From positions 340,579 through 404,578 of the forward strand of contig NZ_QKTW01000022.1 in NCBI RefSeq assembly GCF_003236175.1: a DNA stretch of 64,000 nt, read 5' to 3'. This document shows positions 44,655 to 52,731 of the stretch, piece after piece. The position numbers and the translations under genes are program-made. Positions within the stretch are counted from its first letter, which is position 1. Each line of letters opens with the position of its first letter. The notes below the pieces were generated by a model, which worked only from the letters and a program-made list of their open reading frames with translations, made no database searches and was not told the DNA's origin. The stretch is from Taibaiella soli (GTDB lineage Bacteria; Bacteroidota; Bacteroidia; Chitinophagales; Chitinophagaceae).

Positions 44655-46053
44655 CTTTTTCGGTAATTCGGTTTATATCTTCCTGATCCGATTTTTTCCG
44701 GTGCTGGCCAGTCTCATTGTGACCATTGTTTTTTCCCGCCGGCTCGATGCCGATATTTACGGTGATTACCAAAATTTCTGGATTCAATATTTTGTGCTCA
44801 GCGCGGTAGCGTGCATGGGAACACATGTTTTTCTGCTCACGTATTCACCTGCGTATCTAAAACGGCTGTTGCAGCAATTGCCCAAACGGGTATATTGGTT
44901 ACTCGCGGGTTGGATTGTAATATCCGCTTTCGTTTTAGGTTGGTTACAACAAGCAAATATTGGCTTTGCGATAGCTGCTGCCATATTAATCGTGTATTGC
45001 GTCGGGACGATCGTTGAAGCTTTTTTGATGGCTGGCAAACGGTTTCAGCTCTTGTCGATGGTGAATGTTGTTTTCTCTTTTGCTTTTCTTTGGATGCATT
45101 GGGTTTTTCTCGATGGCATTCAGTCATTAGCCAGTTTATTTTCGCAGGTATTATTATTAGCGGCTTTACGATTGATCGTTTATATCGTTGCCGCATTTCT
45201 TTTTTCAAAGAAAATAGAAACCGAAACATCAGATGAATTGATTCATTGGAAAACGGTTCGTTCGTTGTGGCTGCACATGGGGTTGTTTGATATTCTGCAG
45301 ATTCTTTTTCGGTGGGCGGATAAGTTTTTTATCTCCTTACTGCTGGTTGCTTCTGTTTCGGCCATCTATTTCAATGGTTCCAATGAAATTCCTTTTCTGC
45401 CGCTGATTCTGGGTGCCGTCGGCAGCGCTGGATTAATTCAACTTGCTACTGTTTCGGGCGATAATAAATTGAATGAAGTGATTCAGCTGCAGCATATTTC
45501 CGGTCGTATTTTATCTGCAATAGTATTTCCTTTGTTCTTCTTTTTACTATTCTTTTCCGGTGAGTTATTTGGTGTGGTGTTCAAACATAAGTACGATTTA
45601 TCGGTGCCTGTTTTCCTGGTGACGGTACTCGCAATTCCCGTCAGGGCCTATAATTTTACCACTGTTTTGCAGCATTATCACAAGGGGCGCATCATTAATA
45701 TTGGCGCAGTGCTGGATATTTCGCTGGCCTGCCTGCTGATGTATCCGTTGTACCTGTGCTTTCAGTTGCCGGGTGTGGCGCTTGCTTTTGTGATCACAAC
45801 TTATTTACAGGCTGCATTTTACCTTTACCATAGTGGTCGTGTGTTGCAGGTTTCCTGGCTGCAGTTATTGCCCCTGCGCAACTGGGTGATCAAGGCTATT
45901 GTTTTTTTCTCATTGTTCATAGTCCTTCATTATGTGCTCGTACGCTTTTTAAGCGAACAAATGGTCTTAACTTGTGGATGTATTGCGCTGGCGACCACCG
46001 GTCTGGCGGCGTTATTACTCGAGTTAAAATCATACAGAGCACAGAATGGCTAA
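44623..46053 (+). CDS. Polysaccharide flippase-like (MOP superfamily) membrane protein
   Basis: 476 aa with about 12-14 hydrophobic segments and the MOP/Wzx-like start (FFGNSVYIFLIRFFPVLASLIVTIVFSRRLDADIYGDYQNF, read in pieces). It probably flips lipid-linked saccharides across the inner membrane. GTG 44623 is the likely start, since no suitable ATG occurs before the first TM, and overlaps the acyltransferase by 32 nt. Its stop overlaps the Kir channel start by 8 nt. Confidence 0.82.
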   Translation: MTPTQPAKRHSFFGNSVYIFLIRFFPVLASLIVTIVFSRRLDADIYGDYQNFWIQYFVLSAVACMGTHVFLLTYSPAYLKRLLQQLPKRVYWLLAGWIVISAFVLGWLQQANIGFAIAAAILIVYCVGTIVEAFLMAGKRFQLLSMVNVVFSFAFLWMHWVFLDGIQSLASLFSQVLLLAALRLIVYIVAAFLFSKKIETETSDELIHWKTVRSLWLHMGLFDILQILFRWADKFFISLLLVASVSAIYFNGSNEIPFLPLILGAVGSAGLIQLATVSGDNKLNEVIQLQHISGRILSAIVFPLFFFLLFFSGELFGVVFKHKYDLSVPVFLVTVLAIPVRAYNFTTVLQHYHKGRIINIGAVLDISLACLLMYPLYLCFQLPGVALAFVITTYLQAAFYLYHSGRVLQVSWLQLLPLRNWVIKAIVFFSLFIVLHYVLVRFLSEQMVLTCGCIALATTGLAALLLELKSYRAQNG

Positions 46054-47056
46054 ACAGTTTAAAGCACATTTTAAGAACGTTGATAATACCGGTTTCGGAC
46101 CGAACAGCAGCGTAGAAGGTGGCAGGCTGACGAATAAAGACGGCAGCTACAACCTGAGGAAAAGTGGTCTGCGGTTTTATGAACGCATTAGTATCTATCA
46201 CACGTTGCTGCGGATGTCGCGCACACGGTTTTTCCTATTCATTTTTCTCGCGTATTCCAGCATCAATATCTTTTTCGCCTGTATTTATCTCGCGGTTGGC
46301 GTTGATAAATTACAAGGCTCCGAACAAGCGCATACTCTAGTCGATAAATATCTGACTGCATTTTTTTTTAGCTCACAAACGCTTACCACAGTCGGTTACG
46401 GGCATATCAGTCCGTTGGGTTTCTGGACCAATGCCATTGCGTCGATCGAGTCATTGATGGGTATCATGATCTTTGCTTTGGTGACCGGTATGTTTTATGC
46501 GCGCTTTTCCAGACCAAGAGCCTATATCCGTTTTAGCGAAAACTTGCTGGTATCGCCGTACAAGGGTGGAAAAGCATTAATGTTCCGTATTGCGACTTAT
46601 AAGAATAATCATCTCACCGATGCAGAAGCACAGGTAACGATTGCCATCCATGAACATACTGCAGGCGGTAATGTGACCACTAGGTTCTTCCAGCTACCAC
46701 TTGAATTTAGTCGTATCAATTCACTCGCATTAAGTTGGACGATTGTACATCCGCTCGATGAGCACAGTCCGATTTCGCATTTCACCGAACGTGAATTCAA
46801 AGAACTGAAAATAGAATTGATGGTTACGATCAAAGCATTTGACGACCATTTCTCTAACACCGTGATGCAGCGTACCTCTTATACAGCAGATGAATTAGTG
46901 TATGGTGCCAAATTTCTGCCGATGTTTGAACGTTCGGTAGACGGCTATCAGACCAATCTGCAATTGAATAAGGTAAACGAACATGAAATCGTGCAGTTGG
47001 AAAATGTAGTGAATGTCGACAATGTGCTGGATGTGATCGATGCGGAGGAGAATTGA
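46046..47056 (+). CDS. Kir-type inward rectifier potassium channel
   Basis: 336 aa. An amphipathic N-terminal slide helix region is followed by TM1 (FFLFIFLAYSSINIFFACIYLAV), pore helix and selectivity filter TVGYG (residues 115-119), then TM2 (ASIESLMGIMIFALVTGMFYARF). The C-terminal half is the Kir cytoplasmic Ig-like domain (ARFSRPRAYIRFSENLLVSPYKGG and MFRIATYKNN are KirBac-typical). It is translationally coupled to the flippase gene (8-nt overlap), an unusual partner for a potassium channel. Confidence 0.92.
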   Translation: MAKQFKAHFKNVDNTGFGPNSSVEGGRLTNKDGSYNLRKSGLRFYERISIYHTLLRMSRTRFFLFIFLAYSSINIFFACIYLAVGVDKLQGSEQAHTLVDKYLTAFFFSSQTLTTVGYGHISPLGFWTNAIASIESLMGIMIFALVTGMFYARFSRPRAYIRFSENLLVSPYKGGKALMFRIATYKNNHLTDAEAQVTIAIHEHTAGGNVTTRFFQLPLEFSRINSLALSWTIVHPLDEHSPISHFTEREFKELKIELMVTIKAFDDHFSNTVMQRTSYTADELVYGAKFLPMFERSVDGYQTNLQLNKVNEHEIVQLENVVNVDNVLDVIDAEEN

Positions 47057-47365
47057 CACCCCTAGCCGCTAAAGGGCATCCCGCCGCATCCTTCGCATAC
47101 ATATCGCGGGATATCTTTTCAATTGACAATGCTTGTGTTATTGCGTAATGTCTTTGCGCCTTTGTGACGTTGTGAGAGAAAAAACCTTACGTCTTACGCA
47201 CACTGTCTTGAGCCAAGCGCGAGGATGCGAGAAATATTTCCAGTACAATGCTTCGACCGCGCTCAACATGACAATGCGCGGTTTTTTTGACGTTTCACCT
47301 TTGACGTTCACTGTTTTTGACTTTTGAATTAATCGGACATCAGCCAGAAAATGTTAAATTTGCGG
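47057..47365. repeat. Gene-free stretch with repeats and rocD promoter
   Basis: It has GGGCATCCCGCCGCATCC, then CTTTGCGCCTTTGTGACG..GTGAGAGAAAAAACC words (47150-47188), and a TTGACGTTTCACCTTTGACG / TTTTTGACTTTTGAA array (47288-47330) reading towards rocD. No coding signal. Confidence 0.55.
47355..47362 (+). promoter_or_regulatory. Candidate -7 box that decides the rocD start
   Basis: TAAATTTG matches TAnnTTTG and overlaps the upstream ATG at 47351, pointing to the ATG at 47366 as a leaderless or near-leaderless start. Confidence 0.4.
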
Positions 47366-48604
47366 ATGCTTATTACGAATACACTGTCCGAAAGATCTCA
47401 GGAATTTTTAGAGAAAGAAGAAATGTATGGCGCGCACAATTACCATCCTTTACCGGTGGTTTTGAGCAAGGGTAGCGGCGTATTTGTATGGGATGTTGAC
47501 GATAAACGCTATTATGATTTTCTGTCTGGCTATTCCGCTGTAAACCAGGGCCATTGCCATCCGCGTATTATTAATGTACTCATAGAACAGGCACAACGGC
47601 TTACGCTTACTTCCCGCGCTTTCCACAGCGATCTTATGGGAGAATACTGCGAATTTATTACCCGTTATTTCGGTTACGATAAAGTATTGCCGATGAACAC
47701 CGGCGTAGAAGCAGTAGAAACTGCTTTAAAACTCGCGCGCAAATGGGCTTATGAAGTCAAAGGTGTTGCAGGTAATAAAGCCAAAATCATTGTTTGCGAA
47801 AACAATTTTCACGGCCGTACACTCAATGTAATTTCCTTCAGTACCGATCCTAGTGCCAAACGCAATTTCGGTCCGTTCATGCCAGGTTATGAAGTGATTC
47901 CTTTCAACGATACAGTAGCGCTGGAAAAAGCATTGCGTGCCGATGAAAATATTGCTGCATTTCTCGTAGAGCCAATTCAGGGCGAAGCGGGTGTAATGGT
48001 GCCAGATGAAGGGTATTTGAGCAAAGTTGCTGCGCTGTGTAAAGAACATAATGTACTGTTCATCGCCGATGAAATCCAAACAGGGTTGGCGCGCACCGGT
48101 AAGATGCTCGCTTGCGATCATGAAGATGTACGTCCGGATATACTGATCCTCGGTAAAGCACTGTCGGGTGGTACAATGCCGATATCTGCAGTATTGGCTG
48201 ATGACGAAATCATGCTGACGATCAAACCAGGTGAACATGGTTCTACATATGGAGGAAATCCGTTGGCTTGTCGCGTAGCAATAGAATCACTCAAAGTTTT
48301 AAAAGAAGAAAAAATGGCGGAGAATGCAGCTTTGCAGGGTGAATACCTGCGCAAAAAACTGGCTGATCTCAACCATCCTCATATTGGTATAATCCGTGGT
48401 AAAGGTTTGCTGAACGCAATCGTGATTGATCATCCAAACAAAGAATCTGCATGGGATCTTTGCGTGAAAATGAAAGACCTCGGCTTACTGGCGAAACCAA
48501 CGCATGGTGATAAAATCCGCTTCGCACCGCCGCTGCTCATTACTTCTGAGCAGATCGACGAATGCGTGGATATCATTTACCAAAGTCTCCAAAGCATTTT
48601 TTAA
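47366..48604 (+). CDS. rocD: Ornithine aminotransferase
   Basis: PLP enzyme converting ornithine and 2-oxoglutarate to glutamate semialdehyde in arginine/proline metabolism. Signature stretches: [46 protein letters not shown], and the PLP lysine in [13 protein letters not shown] 47366 gives an N-terminus close in length to RocD homologues; ATG 47351 is an alternative. 412 aa. Its stop overlaps the next gene's start (TAATG). Confidence 0.94.
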   Translation: MLITNTLSERSQEFLEKEEMYGAHNYHPLPVVLSKGSGVFVWDVDDKRYYDFLSGYSAVNQGHCHPRIINVLIEQAQRLTLTSRAFHSDLMGEYCEFITRYFGYDKVLPMNTGVEAVETALKLARKWAYEVKGVAGNKAKIIVCENNFHGRTLNVISFSTDPSAKRNFGPFMPGYEVIPFNDTVALEKALRADENIAAFLVEPIQGEAGVMVPDEGYLSKVAALCKEHNVLFIADEIQTGLARTGKMLACDHEDVRPDILILGKALSGGTMPISAVLADDEIMLTIKPGEHGSTYGGNPLACRVAIESLKVLKEEKMAENAALQGEYLRKKLADLNHPHIGIIRGKGLLNAIVIDHPNKESAWDLCVKMKDLGLLAKPTHGDKIRFAPPLLITSEQIDECVDIIYQSLQSIF

Positions 48605-49293
48605 TGGCAGACGTCCATAAGGAAGAGCATTTGCGGAGTTCAGACCTGATCACAGATATTGTGATCGGGATGTCTGATGGCTTAACGGTGCCGTTTGCCC
48701 TCGCTGCAGGGCTGAGCGGCGCCGTTTCAAGCACCGCTATTATTCTCACTGCGGGCATTGCCGAAATCGCGGCTGGTTCCATTGCTATGGGACTCGGCGG
48801 TTATCTCGCCGGAAAAACCGAGCAAGACCATTATCGCTCCGAACTCAAACGGGAACAAGACGAGGTAGAAGCCGTTCCTGAAGTAGAAAAAGCAGAAGTG
48901 CGGGATGTGTTTGCTGAAATGGGTTTGAGTGAGGAAACACAACACCTCATTGCAGATGAAATCGCCAAAGACAAAGAAAAATGGGTCGATTTCATGATGA
49001 AATACGAGCTCGGTCTTGAAAAGCCAAATCCGAAGCGGGCACGGAATAGTGCATTGAACATAGGTATTTCCTACATCGTGGGTGGCATAGTGCCGCTGTC
49101 GCCTTATATGTTTGCGGCAACACCGCTTGAAGGCCTCAAATGGTCTTGCGTGGTCACCCTGATCTGTTTATTCGTCTTCGGATTTTTCAAAGCAAAAGTC
49201 ACCGGCCAAAATCCATGGGGCGGGGCAGTACGTGTAACCGTCATCGGTAGCGTAGCCGCAGCGGCGGCGTTTGGAATAGCAAAGCTGTTTTAA
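48604..49293 (+). CDS. VIT1/CCC1-family divalent metal transporter
   Basis: 229 aa. TM1 and TM2 carry the family motif IGMSDGLTVPFALAAGLSG and IAEIAAGSIAMGLGGYLAGKTE. A soluble, Glu-rich middle region (about residues 75-145, metal-binding domain in plant VIT1) follows, then three more TM segments (LNIGISYIVGGIVPLSPYMF; WSCVVTLICLFVFGFF; VTVIGSVAAAAAFGIAKLF). Family members export Fe2+ or Mn2+ from the cytoplasm or into compartments. The ATG overlaps the rocD stop, giving translational coupling. Confidence 0.9.
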   Translation: MADVHKEEHLRSSDLITDIVIGMSDGLTVPFALAAGLSGAVSSTAIILTAGIAEIAAGSIAMGLGGYLAGKTEQDHYRSELKREQDEVEAVPEVEKAEVRDVFAEMGLSEETQHLIADEIAKDKEKWVDFMMKYELGLEKPNPKRARNSALNIGISYIVGGIVPLSPYMFAATPLEGLKWSCVVTLICLFVFGFFKAKVTGQNPWGGAVRVTVIGSVAAAAAFGIAKLF

Positions 49294-49574
49294 ATTCAAA
49301 AGGCAAAAGTCAAAATTCAAAACCTTCTGTCATACTAGGCGAAGTCGAAGGGCAAAATTCAACACCTCAGAGGAGTCGTTCTCGCAAAGTCGCTAATGTC
49401 TCTCGCGGCGACACAAAGGCGCAGATTATGTTTTGACACAAACCTTGCGTGTGTTTGTCATGTCGACGATAAGAGACAACCCACGCCGAGATCCCCCTTC
49501 AGGGGCTAGGGGTGTCAACTGATTTGGCTTAATGGCTCTTTTTTGTTAGGTTTGAAGGAAACGATTTCAACGGA
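49294..49574. repeat. Intergenic repeats and promoter
   Basis: TTCAAAAGGCAAAAGTCAAA words at the 3' end of the VIT gene (inverted relative to the gene), a TACTAGGCGAAGTCGAAGGG repeat (49332-49351), CGCAAAGTCGC..AAAGGCGCAG words, GTCATGTCGACGATAAGAGAC, and a CCCCCTTCAGGGGCTAGGGG hairpin (49494-49513). Confidence 0.6.
49523..49554 (+). promoter_or_regulatory. Bacteroidota-type promoter
   Basis: TTTG at 49523-49526, 20 nt, TAGGTTTG at 49547-49554: the best match to the TTTG / TAnnTTTG consensus in the window. It precedes the secreted protein gene (ATG 49575) with a leader of about 15 nt. Confidence 0.65.
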
Positions 49575-50486
49575 ATGATGAAAAAGATCTCTTTACTCCT
49601 GGTTTTTGTATGTAGTCTGGTTTTCAGCTATCAGTCGCAGGCGCAGGGGCAAATTTCTCCTTCAGATTTAAAAGAACTCACCGCATTGGAAGACGATCTG
49701 GTATTGGCCACCGATTCCATGTATTATGCACCGATTCCCGATACCCGTGCCGATTATTGCGCGCAGTTTGTGAAGCTGCTGGTGCGTACGTTGAAGATTC
49801 CGAATTCGTATTATTATCCATTCACAAAGCTGGGTGATAAAATCAGTATCATGTCGCCCGATGATAAAAGCTTCCGTTTGTTTAACTGGAATATCGCACC
49901 CACCAATCTGACGCGCCGTTATTTCGGAGCTATTCAGATGCCGGCAGAACAACTGAAACTGTTCCCACTCATCGATTATTCCAACGAACTCGCGAAAACC
50001 TCTATGGACACCGTTTTGACCAGCGATAAATGGTTTGGATGTCTCTACTATAATATCATGACGACCGAGGTGAACGGTGAAAAAGTATACACTATGTTTG
50101 GTGTGAACTCAGAAAGTTCCGTAAGTACCAAGAAACTCCTCGATCCGATGGTATTAACTCCGCAAGGTCCGCTGTTTGGTAAACCGATCTTCCGCGTACC
50201 GGCAGAGATCAGTCGTACCGGTGTGCTGAACCGTTTTATTCTCGAGTACAAACGCGGTGTGCAGGCGTCTATGAATTTCGACAAGGACATGAATGCAATC
50301 TTCTTTGATCGTCTGATTTCGGAAGTGAATGACCCTAACCGCAAGTATACTTACGTGCCAAGCGGTCAGTATGATGGCTTTCGCTGGGATGTAGATCACT
50401 GGACATATGTAGAAGACCTTATACCTGTGGAGATTAGAAAAGACGGCGATGTGCCTAATTTACAACAGCCGACTCCGAAAAAATAA
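49575..50486 (+). CDS. Secreted conserved protein of unknown function
   Basis: 303 aa with a signal peptide (KKISLLLVFVCSLVFSYQSQAQ). The mature part has no metal or catalytic motif I recognise. Notable segments: RADYCAQFVKLLVRTLKIPNSYYYPF, RLFNWNIAP, ARWF-free stretch KWFGCLYYNIM, and TPQGPLFGKPIFRVP. The C-terminus is not a T9SS sorting domain. It looks like a typical Bacteroidota periplasmic protein of unknown role. ATG ATG at 49575/49578 leaves the start ambiguous by one residue. Confidence 0.75.
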   Translation: MMKKISLLLVFVCSLVFSYQSQAQGQISPSDLKELTALEDDLVLATDSMYYAPIPDTRADYCAQFVKLLVRTLKIPNSYYYPFTKLGDKISIMSPDDKSFRLFNWNIAPTNLTRRYFGAIQMPAEQLKLFPLIDYSNELAKTSMDTVLTSDKWFGCLYYNIMTTEVNGEKVYTMFGVNSESSVSTKKLLDPMVLTPQGPLFGKPIFRVPAEISRTGVLNRFILEYKRGVQASMNFDKDMNAIFFDRLISEVNDPNRKYTYVPSGQYDGFRWDVDHWTYVEDLIPVEIRKDGDVPNLQQPTPKK

Positions 50487-50535
50487 AAAAGCGCTTCCTT
50501 TTTTAATTGATTTTATATAATTTCGCAGCCGTTCC

Positions 50536-50609
<74 letters not shown>

Positions 50610-50614
50610 CATTC

Positions 50615-50642
50615 ATAAGGATTACAGCAATGTAATCCTTAT
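50615..50642 (+). terminator. Terminator of the tRNA gene
   Basis: A perfect 11-bp stem ATAAGGATTAC / GTAATCCTTAT with an AGCAAT loop, followed by TTAGTTTT. Confidence 0.75.
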
Positions 50643-50765
50643 TTAGTTTTACTCAACTTTACTTCTATTTCTCTGATTTTCAGAAATCTCTAACGCCGCT
50701 CAAACGCAAGCCCGTCTTACCTTTATTTAGCTTGGCACATCCTAATAGAGTAAATGATAGAGTAA

Positions 50766-52111
50766 ATGTTTCTGCCATTAAAACCGATTTGTGAGGAGAA
50801 AAACGTGCGTAAGGACGGTAAAAGTGTAGTGTTCATACAGTACTGTTTCTCATCTAAAAAACGCACCTTACTAAACACTGAGATCGTGATTCCACCGGCG
50901 TTTTGGGGGATCACAAAACGTTAATTAAAGAGAGCTTGCCCGACACTTATGGTGATGTGGCGCTTTTTAACAAAGAGATCAAGAGGCTTTACAGGCTAGC
51001 TGAAGATCTTGTAGAATATGCATGTTCTATGGGAATTAAAGACAAACTATCTTATGTAAAACAACATTTTAAAGTTGATCTGGATATCGAAGTTCTTAAA
51101 GAGAAAGAATCCGCAGCGGTAATAGCACAACAAATGGCTATCGAAAAAAAATTGGATATCTATGAGCAATTTGACGCCTTCATAGAATCGAAAAGAAAGA
51201 AAGTTAGCAAAGGGATGTTGCGTATTTACGGCTATGTCCGTGAACGGCTCAAGGTATATGAAGTGTTCCGTGGTAACAAAGTGATGTTTGAAAATATCGA
51301 CTATAACTTTTACGAAAATTGGTTGGAGTTTCTTACCTATGATTATGTGCAAATTGGAAGGTCGGTTGATTATCGAGGTTTAAAGTTGAACACCATCGGT
51401 CTTACTGTAAAACATTTTCGTGGTTTTATCAAAGATCGTGTACGTAGAAAAATAATAGAACCGATTGATTTGACAGATTTCAAAATTCCGGAAGAGGAAG
51501 TAGATGCAATTTACTTAAGTAATGATGAAATAGCGGCAATATATAAAGCGGATTTGTCGGGACAATCGTATTTGGAACCGTATCGAGATCTGTTTGTATT
51601 TGCCTGTTTAACAGGTCTTCGTTTTTCTGATTTTTTGGAAGTTGAATTGGAGGATTTCCAACAAGGCTTCTTATATAAGAAGCAAGAGAAGTCAGAGCAT
51701 TGGGTTGTAATTCCTTTGCGAAAAGAAGCAATGGAGATTATTAATAATCGATTTGTTGCGGGCATTCCAAAGTTGAGCAACGCGAAATTCAATTCCTATG
51801 TTAAGATAATCGGACTTGCCGCAGGTATTAAGAATATGGTTAAGTTTTCCGACAAGAAAGGCAATAAGACAGTCACAGAGAACAAAGCAAAATGTGATTG
51901 GATTACCACGCATACGGCTCGACGTTCTTTTTGTACGAACGAATTTCTGGCAGGTACACCTGTGAAGCTCATTATGAAAATCAACGGCCATAAAACCGAG
52001 AAAGACTTTTACAAATACATCCGTGTCGCACCGGAAGAAGCGGCGAGGGTTATTCAGGAGCTGTGGTTGCAAAGAAACGCCATGGCAGCGTTTACAACGT
52101 CAGCTGTATGA
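50766..52111 (+). pseudogene. Tyrosine recombinase (integrase), frameshifted near its N-terminus
   Basis: The frame opening at ATG 50766 encodes the typical N-terminus of Bacteroidota integrases (MFLPLKPICEEKNVRKDGKS, then FIQYCFSSKKRTLLNTE, IPPAFWG) and stops at 50922-50924. The rest continues in another frame from about 50907 (DHKTLIKESLPDTYG) to 52111. One extra G in the run at 50905-50909 would join them. The catalytic domain is intact: Arg in TGLRFSD, HTAR in THTARRSF, the His in INGHKTEKDF, and Tyr in FYKYIRV. It lies 157 nt after tRNA-Arg, the usual place for an island integrase. It could be a real pseudogene, a slippage-regulated gene or a sequencing error. Confidence 0.8.
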
Positions 52112-52183
52112 TGCATCGTAATCATCAAAAACAAATGCCGCTTTACATTTAGATACAGGCCTGAATTAACAATTGCGTCGGAA

Positions 52184-52585
52184 ATGCCTGAACCGAAAGA
52201 GGAAACACCGATAGACGAGGAATTGCAGAAAAGAATAAAAGCTGGCAGAGATGTATCGCAATATACGTTCAATGGCAGATCATTTGGAAAAGGTCCGTTG
52301 GTGAGAGCCGTGGTTGCTCAGTATGTATTGGATCATCAAGAGATCACTTACGAAGAACTGAAGGAAGTTTTTCCTGATGATCTGTTGAAACGATTCGGCA
52401 TTTTTCAGGATCAGAAGACGGCGAAGGAGATTGCGCCGAAAGGAAACAGGTATTTCACCAAACCCGATCAGATCATTAATGTGAAGGATAAGGAAGTGGT
52501 CGTGTGTAGTCAGTTTACTTTGGAAAACCTGCAACCGTTTTTGAAAGTGGCAAGAGGATTGGGTTATGATATTGTTGAATCATGA
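52184..52585 (+). CDS. Small protein of unknown function downstream of the integrase
   Basis: 133 aa, soluble, charged: starts MPEPKEETPIDEELQKRIKAG; later FNGRSFGKGPLVRAVVAQYV and ITYEELKEVFPDDLLKRFGI form a compact helical domain, and VKDKEVVVCSQFTLENLQPF a closing part. It gives me the impression of a small domain seen next to restriction or nuclease proteins, but I cannot name a family. It may belong to the integrated element. Confidence 0.6.
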   Translation: MPEPKEETPIDEELQKRIKAGRDVSQYTFNGRSFGKGPLVRAVVAQYVLDHQEITYEELKEVFPDDLLKRFGIFQDQKTAKEIAPKGNRYFTKPDQIINVKDKEVVVCSQFTLENLQPFLKVARGLGYDIVES

Positions 52586-52731
52586 TCATTCAAATTGAGA
52601 TTTAATGTATGGGACTGTCGAAAAAAGGCAGTCCTTTTTTAGTGATTTAGCTCAAATGATCCAAATCTTGTTTAATTCTCCCCAGAATCTGTGAGAAAAG
52701 ATATTTGTTCGTGTAATATCTTTATGTTCAA

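Noticed and set aside
49575-50486. Gliding protein GldN
   Set aside because: Length and secretion fit, but none of the GldN motifs I know are present.
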